Source: an archaeon (GTDB lineage Archaea > Asgardarchaeota > Hermodarchaeia > Hermodarchaeales > Hermodarchaeaceae). From it: a stretch of DNA of 6,922 nucleotides. The stretch spans positions 1 to 6,922 of the forward strand of contig JABXGV010000058.1 of NCBI GenBank assembly GCA_016550485.1, written 5' to 3'. The notes below the pieces were generated by a model, which made no database searches, was not told the origin of the DNA, and saw nothing but the letters and a program-made list of their open reading frames with translations. The position numbers were made by a program, and so were the translations under genes. This document shows positions 1 through 5,697 of the stretch, piece after piece; positions within the stretch are counted from its first letter, which is position 1, and every line of letters starts with the position of its first letter.

Positions 1-44
1 GTTGATTGATGCTTGCTTGGTGATTCTTCAACGTCTATGGTCAT
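1..44 (-). CDS. 5' end of an unidentified gene, last visible member of the radA-radB operon (partial)
   Basis: An ATG at 44-42 opens a frame that runs off the left edge after 14 codons, reading MTIDVEESPSKHQS. It starts 3 nt after the TAA stop (50-48) of the RadB-like gene. A perfect GGAGGA Shine-Dalgarno lies at 57-52, about 7 nt upstream, overlapping the end of the previous gene. This is the typical layout of a translationally coupled downstream gene. The visible residues are polar and acidic, with no recognisable motif, so no function can be assigned. The call rests only on the start codon, ribosome binding site and spacing. Confidence 0.6.
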   Translation of the reverse strand, partial: MTIDVEESPSKHQS

Positions 45-47
45 CAG

Positions 48-773
48 TTATTCCTCCAGTAGCGATTCTTTGTAGACTTTCACAGTCTGAAAGCCCTCCG
101 TCTCTAGCTTTGCGAGGATTCGGCGACTGTACTTTTCCCCCCGTAGCCGCTTGACGATTAACCAGCGGTTCTCGGATTTGCTGGTATTGAGCCGCGCCAT
201 TTCAATCTCGAGGTTAGAGTATCGGTGTAGGGCATCTCCGCCAACGGGTCGGGTTTCCCCATCCCAGGAGGATATCTGATTCACCACTACCACGGCGAGA
301 TCGTAGTCTAGGGCTAACCCAAGAAGGCGAGGTGCTTGATGCTCGGCTAGCTGCCGATACATCGCCATCCCGTTTTGGGGGGTGACTTTTTGTCGGTAGT
401 AGCTGGTGATGGGGTCTACTATGATGACGCAGAGGTTGGAGTCGATGAACCGGTGGAGCCTTCCGATGAGGTCACTTTGCTCCCGGAAGGTCTTGGGCTG
501 AAAGACGGTGATTTGGCTGAAGAATGAGTGTCCTCCAGAGCAGAGCTGGAGTAGCCGGCTGGGGCTGTAGCTCTGGGCGCAGTCAACGACAAAGCAGCCA
601 AGACCCCGCTTGGCGATGCCAAGGTAGATTTGCATGGCCAAGGTGCTCTTTCCCACTCCAGCAGGGCCATAGATGTGGGTGATACCTCCCTTGGGGATTC
701 CTCCGATGTCTTGGTCGATGAAGGGATATCCTGTCTTTATCGTCTCCCTTGAGATACCAGTGTTTGAAACCAT
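48..773 (-). CDS. radB: RadB-like RecA-superfamily ATPase
   Basis: A 241-residue single-domain RecA/RadA-fold ATPase without the helix-hairpin-helix N-domain of RadA. That, and its size (RadB is usually about 220-240 residues), point to RadB, the archaeal recombinase paralogue thought to assist RadA. The RecA-core opening is TG...D..IGGIPKGGITHIYG at about 14-36. Walker A GPAGVGKST is at 36-44 and Walker B LCVIIVD at 114-120. The segment around VFQPKTFREQ (90-99) and YYR after Walker B resemble RadB, and VVVVNQ near 161-166 is the sensor strand. Odd: where RadA and RadB normally read D-T-E after strand beta-3, this protein reads D64-C65-A66, so the usual catalytic glutamate is absent and ATPase activity may be weak or structural. 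The ATG at 773 lies 16 nt after the preceding gene's stop, with GAGAGGA upstream. A KaiC-like or other RecA paralogue is the main alternative. Confidence 0.85.
   Translation of the reverse strand: MVSNTGISRETIKTGYPFIDQDIGGIPKGGITHIYGPAGVGKSTLAMQIYLGIAKRGLGCFVVDCAQSYSPSRLLQLCSGGHSFFSQITVFQPKTFREQSDLIGRLHRFIDSNLCVIIVDPITSYYRQKVTPQNGMAMYRQLAEHQAPRLLGLALDYDLAVVVVNQISSWDGETRPVGGDALHRYSNLEIEMARLNTSKSENRWLIVKRLRGEKYSRRILAKLETEGFQTVKVYKESLLEE
51..57 (-). promoter_or_regulatory. Ribosome binding site of the partial gene at 44
   Basis: The minus strand reads GGAGGAA here, partly inside the last codons of the RadB-like gene. It is 6 to 7 nt from the ATG at 44. It is the main reason to believe that a further gene begins at the window edge. 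Confidence 0.6.
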
Positions 774-789
774 CTTTGCTCATTTCCTC

Positions 790-1206
790 TCAATCTGTTA
801 CTCGGTGTCTAATCATTTCTTCTTGTCTTTCGATGAACCCGCTAGCTTGTAGCTGGGCTAGAGCCGTTTCTACGAGCTCCAAGTTCACCCCATATCCTTC
901 ACAATAGTTCGCCACTTCACTGGTGGTTACCCAGATGCCGGGTCTTTCTCTCAGCATTCTGAGAATCAGTTGTGTGGGGTCGTGCCACACTCTATCCCTT
1001 CGCTTTAACTGGGCAGGAACATGCAGGGAGAACTGCTTCTGGGTCACCAGCTCCCGAGCTTGAGCCGAGGTCGCTACGGTTTCACCAGGCCGCAGGTAAA
1101 GTTCCACCTTTTTTCGACAGCGCGGACACATGTTCCGGCGTTGATCAATTCGAAAGTAAGTATATCCGAGACACTTGGGGCATTGGACAACCTTGTATTG
1201 GGGCAT
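790..1206 (-). CDS. Zinc-ribbon plus winged-helix protein (DUF1922-like N-terminus)
   Basis: A 138-residue protein with two small modules. Residues 9-30 form a zinc ribbon, CPKC-x14-CPRC. The following stretch, with ETVATSAQARELV at 42-54, resembles the small archaeal DUF1922 zinc-ribbon family. Residues about 78-130 look like a winged helix: LILRMLRERPG, then TTSEVANYCEG as a helix-turn-helix, then VETALAQLQASGFIER. The architecture suggests nucleic-acid binding or an adaptor role; no catalytic residues are visible. I chose the ATG at 1206, 4 nt after the upstream stop, because GAGATGAG precedes it and the protein then opens directly into the ribbon. A longer form from GTG at 1266 would add 20 residues, overlap the upstream gene by 56 nt and lacks a ribosome binding site. 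Its place between RadA- and RadB-like genes suggests a recombination-linked role, which is inference. Confidence 0.8.
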   Translation of the reverse strand: MPQYKVVQCPKCLGYTYFRIDQRRNMCPRCRKKVELYLRPGETVATSAQARELVTQKQFSLHVPAQLKRRDRVWHDPTQLILRMLRERPGIWVTTSEVANYCEGYGVNLELVETALAQLQASGFIERQEEMIRHRVTD

Positions 1207-1210
1207 GGAC

Positions 1211-2002
1211 TCATCTCTTCTCAAGTAATTCGGTGAATCGTTTGCTCCTTCTCCGTCTTGCGACACCCAGCAGATAGGAAGCTACAAGAGTTACCGCGGA
1301 GGAGGCGACGAGTGACAGGGCTAGCGTGCCGTATGATATCCAGAGGAGGGTGAGGGGGTCAGCTTGGGGCAGCGGAGCCACAGTGGAACGGATTTCAATG
1401 GTCATGTGCTTTTCCAGTGTTGACTGGTAAAGGTCAGAGTACGCGGCGACTAGGACACCGGTTCGTGTTTCGTAGTAGAAGGTTTCACTCTGTCCGTTTG
1501 CCGGGCTCCCAAAGACGAGTTTCCAGCACGCATACTGAACCCCGCGGAGGGTTAATGCTGTCATTTCAAGGACGGTAAAGGGTCCTGTCCGGGAGAATTG
1601 ATTAGTGGCGGGCATATCGCCATCAATGTAAATCGGTGACCCTTCCTGTTGAAAGGGTTCTATCCACCACCCCGTGTAGAGCCATTCGGACTGGTAGTAA
1701 TAGGTTCGGTCTTCACCATAGGTGAATTCTTGTTCAATATCAGTCCAGCTTTCCCCTTCATCCCATGTCGAGTGGGAGGACACCTGACCGACTATGCCAT
1801 CCGTGGAGAAGTGGAGGGTGACGACCTCTTCACCGTAGCAGTGAAGAGTGGTTTCACCAGTGTTTCTAGCGAGGTCGAAATCATAGATGTAGGAGGTGTC
1901 AAGAGGGGGCGTGGCAGACGCCCTGCTACCGCTAATTAGGAGAAGCAGCGTAAGGGCGAAGACCACTATGCTGAGATTGCGGGAGATTTCTTTGGATGGC
2001 AT
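1211..2002 (-). CDS. Membrane-anchored extracytoplasmic protein of unknown function
   Basis: A 263-residue protein I cannot assign to a named family. Residues 6-30 are a signal peptide or signal anchor: hydrophobic core IVVFALTLLLLIS ending SASA-like before TPP. Residues about 31-215 form an aromatic-rich (Trp/Tyr) extracytoplasmic domain with alternating beta-like segments and a YYETRTGVLVAAYSD turn, reminiscent of beta-rich archaeal surface domains. Residues about 217-247 are a second hydrophobic segment, followed by ARRRRSKR. The basic tail predicts a type I topology with the C-terminus in the cytoplasm. An AGGAGG sequence lies 15 nt before the ATG at 2002, unusually far, but no better in-frame start exists between them. 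The gene starts 23 nt after the radA-like stop and ends 4 nt before the zinc-ribbon gene, so it is operonic with DNA-recombination genes. That partnership is unexplained. Confidence 0.85.
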   Translation of the reverse strand: MPSKEISRNLSIVVFALTLLLLISGSRASATPPLDTSYIYDFDLARNTGETTLHCYGEEVVTLHFSTDGIVGQVSSHSTWDEGESWTDIEQEFTYGEDRTYYYQSEWLYTGWWIEPFQQEGSPIYIDGDMPATNQFSRTGPFTVLEMTALTLRGVQYACWKLVFGSPANGQSETFYYETRTGVLVAAYSDLYQSTLEKHMTIEIRSTVAPLPQADPLTLLWISYGTLALSLVASSAVTLVASYLLGVARRRRSKRFTELLEKR

Positions 2003-2025
2003 TGTTTTAGTTATTAGCCTCCTAC

Positions 2026-3120
2026 TTACAGGTCGATGCTGGGGTCACCGCTTTCAGGGGGCAGTTTTGGTAGGTCAGGGTCGGGAAGAGCTTCAGTTGT
2101 TGATTCACCAGGAGTAGCTGAGGTGATGGTTCCTGTTCCGGTGCCATCAGAAAGCCCTAGGTCCGAGAGGTAAAAGACCGCCTCCTCCTCGGGGAGATCG
2201 GGGGCATCCATGATAGTGGCGACTCGCTCCTCCCCCTTCCTCGCCCTGAGCTTTACCCGGTAGGTAGCAGCGTGGGAGAGGATGTTGCCTCCAGCGGGCT
2301 TTGTTGGCCCACCATAGGGTGTTGGGTTGGCACGGATTTGGTTGGTGTAAAACACGCTTGCTTTGTAGGCAGCGGCATACTCAAGGAGGATCTGTAAGAG
2401 GCGGCTCAGAATCTGCTGTCTTCTGGCTAGGGTTTCTCTTCCGATGTACTCGGCTCCAAAGTGGCGTATCAGGCTGTCGACAACGATGAGCTTTGCACCC
2501 GTGGAGTCCAAGATGAAGGGGAGCCGCTCTTCAATGAGCCATTGGACATGTTGGGAGTTCACCGCGCTCACATAGCTGATACTGTCCACTGCAACCTTTG
2601 GGTCCAGACCGTATCTCTTGGCAATCTGGCGAACCTTGTCGGGACGGAAGGTCTTCTCCGTGTCAATCCAGATAGCTGGACCACCCCTACCACGAACCAG
2701 GTAGGTCTCGTCCTTCCCCACGTTGATTCGGTGTCCCTCGGGGGGGAGTTGCACTGTGACGCAGCATTGGCTACAGATGGTCGTTTTGCCAGCCCGGGCA
2801 GGACCCACCCATTCGTAGAGGGCGCTGGCACGGATTCCGCCTCCCAGTATTCGATCAAGGCTGCGGATACCAGAGGAGAAGGTGGGCACGTTCAAGAGCT
2901 TCGCGGCTAGACTTCCAGGAATGAAGTCCAGCGCCATGGTCTCTTTGAGCATCAGTCGGGCTTGGGTGATAATCTTGGTTCCGATGGTCTCTGTGATCCC
3001 CGTCCGCCCTGCCATCACCTTCGGGTCCTGTATGGCTAGGGCCTCTAGGGTGAGGATTCCTGCGGTCTGGAGCTTCTGGAGGGTCTTGGGGCCCAGCCCC
3101 TTCACATCCTTGAGCATCAT
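2026..3120 (-). CDS. radA: Divergent RadA/Rad51-family recombinase
   Basis: A 364-residue RecA-superfamily recombinase, expected to form filaments on single-stranded DNA and drive strand exchange. Residues 3-60 are the helix-hairpin-helix N-domain (KGLGPKTLQKL, then TGITETIGTKI). The core begins at SSGIRSLDRILGGGI (82-96). Walker A is GPARAGKTT (106-114), the catalytic glutamate lies in DTE (153-155), FRPDKV follows, and Walker B is LIVVD (211-215). L1 is EYIGRETLARRQ (224-235). TNQ (259-261) and the L2/GGNILSHAATYR segment close the core. Divergent points: canonical RadA has GEFGSGKTQ at Walker A; the polymerisation FxxA motif appears as FIPG (66-69); the first L1 arginine is G222; L2 is one residue short. 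About 13 extra residues sit near 130-147, and an acidic, Pro/Thr-rich tail fills 325-364. Two adjacent ATGs (3120, 3117) both fit the GGTGATC site. It is the first gene of the operon. Confidence 0.9.
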   Translation of the reverse strand: MMLKDVKGLGPKTLQKLQTAGILTLEALAIQDPKVMAGRTGITETIGTKIITQARLMLKETMALDFIPGSLAAKLLNVPTFSSGIRSLDRILGGGIRASALYEWVGPARAGKTTICSQCCVTVQLPPEGHRINVGKDETYLVRGRGGPAIWIDTEKTFRPDKVRQIAKRYGLDPKVAVDSISYVSAVNSQHVQWLIEERLPFILDSTGAKLIVVDSLIRHFGAEYIGRETLARRQQILSRLLQILLEYAAAYKASVFYTNQIRANPTPYGGPTKPAGGNILSHAATYRVKLRARKGEERVATIMDAPDLPEEEAVFYLSDLGLSDGTGTGTITSATPGESTTEALPDPDLPKLPPESGDPSIDL

Positions 3121-3122
3121 CT

Positions 3123-3129
3123 GATCACC
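3123..3129 (-). promoter_or_regulatory. Strong ribosome binding site of the radA-like gene
   Basis: The minus strand reads GGTGATC, a 7-base match to the complement of the archaeal 16S rRNA 3' end (AGGAGGTGATC). It ends 2 nt before the ATG at 3120 and 5 nt before the ATG at 3117, so either could be the start. It also supports archaeal or prokaryotic leadered translation of this operon. Confidence 0.65.
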
Positions 3130-3164
3130 ACCGTGCTGCGGCGTCGGGGCTCGGCATTTGGTTG

Positions 3165-3173
3165 CTTTTTATG
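3165..3173 (-). promoter_or_regulatory. TATA-box-like promoter of the radA operon
   Basis: The minus strand reads CATAAAAAG, preceded by a purine-containing BRE-like stretch (CGCAAGG). Its centre is about 48 nt from the radA-like start, giving a predicted transcript start some 20 nt before the ATG. It lies back to back with the promoter of the FEN1-like gene in the 133-bp divergent spacer. The call rests on sequence similarity and position only. Confidence 0.45.
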
Positions 3174-3199
3174 CCTTGCGGTATCTAAGGGACGCACGG

Positions 3200-3214
3200 C
3201 GAAACTCATTTAAA
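3200..3214 (+). promoter_or_regulatory. BRE/TATA-like promoter of the FEN1-like gene
   Basis: CGAAAC (3200-3205) followed by TTTAAA (3209-3214) resembles an archaeal BRE plus TATA box. The TATA centre is about 43 nt before the ATG at 3254, predicting a short leader. A weak purine-rich ribosome binding site (GGAAGGA, 3236-3242) lies within that leader. Confidence 0.45.
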
Positions 3215-3253
3215 CCGAGTAAAATCCGCCCGGTAGGAAGGATAGGTTAACCC

Positions 3254-4225
3254 ATGGGTGTGAAGCTAGCTCCCCTAGTAAGCAGCGAAACGTATCACTT
3301 GTCGACGTTAGAGCGCTGCCGTCTAGCTATCGATGGGACCTATGTCATTATCGCAGGGCTCAGGAAGATACGCCCAAATGGGGTACCCTTCACCAATAGG
3401 TGGGGGGAACCACTTGCTCCTCTCCACGCAGTATTTTACAAGACGCTTCGGCTCATGGAAGAAGGCATTCGCCCTCTGTTCGTGTTTGATGGGATTCCAC
3501 CCCAGGAGAAGCGAGCCCGCGATGAGAACCGCCTAGCCCATCTTCAAAAACTCTGGCGTGAGTATGAGATGGCGCGGGAGGCAGGTGATGTCCAAAGGGT
3601 CAGGAACCTCTTCCAAAGCAGTGGGCTCGTCTATAGGAAGGCGCTCGCTGATGCAATGGAGGTGCTTCGGGCGATGGGAGTCCCCGCGATGATTGCCCCC
3701 AGCGAGGGAGAGGCACAGGGCAGCTATCTCGTTAAAGCTAGTCACGCCCATGCTCTGCTCACTCCCGACTATGATTCGCTGCTCTTTGGCTGTCCCAAAG
3801 TAGTGCAGAGACTTGACTTAGCAAAGAAACAGGTAGAGATCATAAATCTCCAGGAGGTCCTTGAATCCCTGGATGTTACCTATCCTCAGCTAGTGGATAT
3901 CGGGATCTTGGTTGGCACCGATTTTCACCCAGGAGTCAAAGGGATTGGGCCAAGGCGAGCGTATAAGCTAGTCTACAAACATGAGGTGATTGAGCGGATT
4001 CCCGGGATCCTACAACCGGAGGACCTAGCTCAATTACGGGCTCTGTTTCTCGCCTCCATCGTTACTCCCTATATTCCGATTTTTTTGCCGCCGAATGTGG
4101 AGATGTGTGGGAGCCTTCTAGCCCAGAAAGGTTTCAGCCCGAAGCGAGTTGAGAAGGCGTGTGTCCGTCTTGAACGAGCCTTTCAGCGAAGGAGCCTTCT
4201 CCAGGAAACATTAAGTTTTCCTTAA
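3254..4225 (+). CDS. fen: FEN1/XPG-family flap endonuclease
   Basis: A 323-residue structure-specific nuclease of the FEN1 family, which cuts 5' flaps during Okazaki fragment maturation and repair. It starts with the family's MGV, whose Gly2 contributes to the active site after Met removal. The expected metal-binding acids are all visible: D27 (AIDG), D79 (VFDG), E151 and E153 (APSEGEAQ), D172 and D174 (PDYDSLLFG), and D223 (GTDF). HPGVKGIGPRRA (225-236) is the helix-two-turn-helix DNA-binding element. The helical gateway region, about 84-128, is present and basic. Archaeal FEN1 is usually about 335-350 residues, so this one is slightly short. The C-terminus ends QETLSFP, where many family members carry a PCNA-binding QxxLxxFF-type box, so only a remnant at best remains. 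It is transcribed divergently from radA. It could be the cell's main FEN1 or a second paralogue. Confidence 0.93.
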   Translation: MGVKLAPLVSSETYHLSTLERCRLAIDGTYVIIAGLRKIRPNGVPFTNRWGEPLAPLHAVFYKTLRLMEEGIRPLFVFDGIPPQEKRARDENRLAHLQKLWREYEMAREAGDVQRVRNLFQSSGLVYRKALADAMEVLRAMGVPAMIAPSEGEAQGSYLVKASHAHALLTPDYDSLLFGCPKVVQRLDLAKKQVEIINLQEVLESLDVTYPQLVDIGILVGTDFHPGVKGIGPRRAYKLVYKHEVIERIPGILQPEDLAQLRALFLASIVTPYIPIFLPPNVEMCGSLLAQKGFSPKRVEKACVRLERAFQRRSLLQETLSFP

Positions 4226-4276
4226 TAATACCCCTTATTTTTTTGAGAAAAACTCAATACTAGGGGGTGTATTATT
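4223..4276 (+). terminator. Oligo-T terminator inside a long imperfect inverted repeat
   Basis: Immediately at the FEN1-like stop (TAATAA), AATAATACCCC (4224-4234) can pair with GGGG-TG-TATTATT (4264-4276), leaving a 2-nt TG bulge. Three more pairs follow inside (4235-4237 with 4261-4263, one G-U). Within the loop lie seven consecutive T (4238-4244) and a perfect small hairpin, TTGAG-AAAAA-CTCAA (4243-4257). Archaeal polymerase terminates at oligo-T tracts, so this is a probable terminator for the nuclease gene. The extra structure could serve 3'-end processing or stability, which is inference. Confidence 0.55.
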
Positions 4277-4296
4277 CAGAAAAAATTGCTCTAGAG

Positions 4297-4310
4297 GAAG
4301 TATTTTTTAA
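4297..4310 (+). promoter_or_regulatory. TATA-like promoter of the TPR gene cluster
   Basis: GAAG then TATTTTTTAA (4301-4310) resembles a BRE plus TATA element. Its centre is about 41 nt before the TTG start at 4346, the same spacing as the other promoters in the window. The run of six T could instead be a second terminator for the upstream gene. Confidence 0.35.
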
Positions 4311-4332
4311 CCACCACGTCCTGAATTCACAA

Positions 4333-4338
4333 GAGGAG
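4333..4338 (+). promoter_or_regulatory. Ribosome binding site deciding a TTG start
   Basis: GAGGAG lies 7 nt before the TTG at 4346. An ATG at 4339 abuts the site and is in another frame that closes after 27 codons. The Shine-Dalgarno spacing therefore favours TTG. Confidence 0.6.
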
Positions 4339-4345
4339 ATGTTCC

Positions 4346-4945
4346 TTGAGCACCCTAAAAGACGAACTCGCAGGAGTCATCACCAGGACCCAGGACCTTC
4401 TGGAGCAGTACCGTACAGCTAGTGGGTCCGAGGTTGAAGGAACTCTCCGAGACACCGTGCCCACCCTCACTGACTTGGCCACGCAGTGTTATCAGCGTCA
4501 GTGGTACCAAGACGCTATCACTCTCCTCCAATCATTGCTGGAGTTGGGAAGGGAACTGGGCGAAAAACGCGTTGAGGCCCTCGCGCTAAGCCTGTTTGGC
4601 ACGGTTCAGAAGGCCAAGGGGCAATTCGGTGAAGCCCTGAAGAACTTCCAACTCGCTGTCAGGATCTACCGAGGTGAGAATGACACCCGCGGCGAGGTAA
4701 CAACGCTCTGTAAAATGGGCGAACTCCTCATTGCCCAGCTCCGCTACCAAGAAGCGTTAGAGAACTTTGGTCGAGCACTCCAAATTAATCCCACCCATGT
4801 CGCAAGCCACCTTGGCAGAGGAACCGCCCTCGAACTCCTCCACCGAGAGGAGGAAGCCATACAAAGCTTCCGCCGGGCCCTTCAACTAGACCCTGAAAAC
4901 CAACAAGCCCGACAAGGGCTCAAAGCCTTGGGGGTCCTCTCATAG
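4346..4945 (+). CDS. TPR-repeat protein 1 of a tandem paralogous cluster
   Basis: A 199-residue, soluble, all-helical TPR protein that probably acts as a protein-interaction scaffold; no enzymatic motif is visible. Residues 1-45 form a non-TPR helical module containing LLEQYRTA (18-25), which recurs in the next two genes. TPR units follow with the conserved alanine (as in DAI, EAL, EAL, EAI) spaced 40, 40 and 34 residues apart. The two 40-residue spacings resemble the long TPRs of LGN-type proteins. The final unit has the classic 34-residue form ending LDPENQQA. It starts at TTG, supported by GAGGAG 7 nt upstream. The gene has its own probable promoter and terminates 92 nt before its closest paralogue, with which it shares the near-identical LLELG-x-x-LGEKR stretch. 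The partner protein is unknown. Confidence 0.88.
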   Translation: MSTLKDELAGVITRTQDLLEQYRTASGSEVEGTLRDTVPTLTDLATQCYQRQWYQDAITLLQSLLELGRELGEKRVEALALSLFGTVQKAKGQFGEALKNFQLAVRIYRGENDTRGEVTTLCKMGELLIAQLRYQEALENFGRALQINPTHVASHLGRGTALELLHREEEAIQSFRRALQLDPENQQARQGLKALGVLS

Positions 4946-4949
4946 GGAA

Positions 4950-4959
4950 AGGAGCCATC
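4950..4959 (+). repeat. Shared 10-mer AGGAGCCATC after TPR gene 1
   Basis: AGGAGCCATC starts 4 nt after the stop of the first TPR gene and recurs exactly at the stop of the second (5672-5681). A GGGAA(A)GGA element lies next to both copies, before this one and after the other. It is probably a trace of the gene duplication or a shared 3' element; chance cannot be excluded. Confidence 0.4.
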
Positions 4960-4987
4960 TTCTTATTTTCCCTATTGTAGAAGCGAC

Positions 4988-5000
4988 GCTTTGATAAAGA
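4988..5000 (+). promoter_or_regulatory. Possible TATA element before TPR gene 2
   Basis: GCTTTGATAAAGA contains a weak AT-rich TATA-like core centred about 43 nt before the ATG at 5038, matching the spacing of the other promoters. The sequence match is poor, and read-through from TPR gene 1 is equally plausible. Confidence 0.2.
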
Positions 5001-5037
5001 AATGATTTTTGTAGTCTTCTAACAATTATTATCGGGG

Positions 5038-5673
5038 ATGACAATGAGTGCTGAAGAAAGCGTAGAACTGAACGCACGCGTGAGAGCCCTGTTTGAGCAG
5101 TATCAAAAAGCAGGAAGGAGCGAACGCAGCCAGTTGGAGAAGCCGCTTCGCTCAATTATACCAAAACTTGTGCGACTCGCTTCGGTCTGTTATAAGGAGG
5201 ATCACCTAGATAACGCGCTCAGCCTCTACACTCTTTTACTAGAGCTGGGTCAGGCACTGGGAGAAAAGCGGCTAGTAGCCCTCGCTCACAACAGCCTTGG
5301 GAGTGTATACTGGGCCCTGGGGAAGTCAGATGAGGCGTTAGAGCATTACCAAAAGGCCCTAAAACTCTACAAGAGTGTAGAAGACGTGCCCAGCCAATGC
5401 CTGATGCTGTCTCGGATAGGCCAGGTGTTTGGCAGCCTACAGAAGGAGAAAGAAGCGATGGAGTTCATCGAAAAGGCATTAACCCTCGCTCCAAAGGACC
5501 CACGCATCTGGGAGGCAAAGGGCAGAATACTAGAGGCGCTTGGACGGCATGAGGAGGCTGCTGGCTTTTACCGTGATGCCCTCTTACTGGACCCAGATTT
5601 TGAGGAAGCCCAGCAAGCTCTGAAACGAGTCGAATCGACATCTAAGACATCTTTTACTTCAGTACCCGATTAG
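5038..5673 (+). CDS. TPR-repeat protein 2 of a tandem paralogous cluster
   Basis: A 211-residue TPR protein and close paralogue of the gene before it. Residues 1-45 form the same helical module, with LFEQYQKA at 18-25. Conserved TPR alanines (NAL, EAL, EAM, EEA) are again spaced 40, 40 and 34 residues apart, giving the same repeat architecture. The last unit ends LDPDFEEA, followed by a short Ser/Thr-rich tail. LLELGQALGEKR repeats the matching stretch of gene 1 almost exactly. The likely role is protein-protein interaction in the cytoplasm. ATG at 5038 gives MTMSAEE; ATG at 5044 is a possible alternative, and the GGGGATGA sequence just upstream of 5044 could act as its ribosome binding site. 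The stop is 28 nt before the next TPR gene, which probably shares its transcript. Confidence 0.88.
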   Translation: MTMSAEESVELNARVRALFEQYQKAGRSERSQLEKPLRSIIPKLVRLASVCYKEDHLDNALSLYTLLLELGQALGEKRLVALAHNSLGSVYWALGKSDEALEHYQKALKLYKSVEDVPSQCLMLSRIGQVFGSLQKEKEAMEFIEKALTLAPKDPRIWEAKGRILEALGRHEEAAGFYRDALLLDPDFEEAQQALKRVESTSKTSFTSVPD

Positions 5674-5681
5674 GAGCCATC
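5672..5681 (+). repeat. Second copy of AGGAGCCATC, at the stop of TPR gene 2
   Basis: The exact 10-base match to 4950-4959 overlaps the last two bases of the TAG stop at 5671-5673. An AGGGAAGGAG stretch follows and includes the ribosome binding site of the third TPR gene. The copies occupy equivalent positions behind two paralogous genes, consistent with duplication. Confidence 0.4.
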
Positions 5682-5690
5682 CACTAGGGA

Positions 5691-5697
5691 AGGAGGA
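5691..5697 (+). promoter_or_regulatory. Ribosome binding site deciding the TTG start of TPR gene 3
   Basis: AGGAGGA, a near-perfect Shine-Dalgarno, lies 4 to 5 nt before the TTG at 5702. No ATG or GTG fits the site in this frame. The resulting N-terminus aligns with the shared EQY module of the two upstream genes. Confidence 0.65.

Noticed and set aside
790..1266. Longer zinc-ribbon gene starting at GTG 1266
   Set aside because: It would overlap the membrane-protein gene by 56 nt, has no purine-rich site before it and adds a non-conserved-looking 20-residue tail. ATG 1206 is 4 nt after the stop and has a ribosome binding site.
2461..2910. A 149-codon open frame on the plus strand, opposite the radA-like gene
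   Set aside because: It is fully antisense to a convincing RadA coding sequence, has no domain resemblance and no clear ribosome binding site. GC-rich coding DNA often leaves the antisense frame open.
3121..3253. A possible small RNA or small ORF in the divergent spacer
   Set aside because: The 133 bp are well explained by two back-to-back promoters and ribosome binding sites, and no convincing ORF or strong structure was seen.
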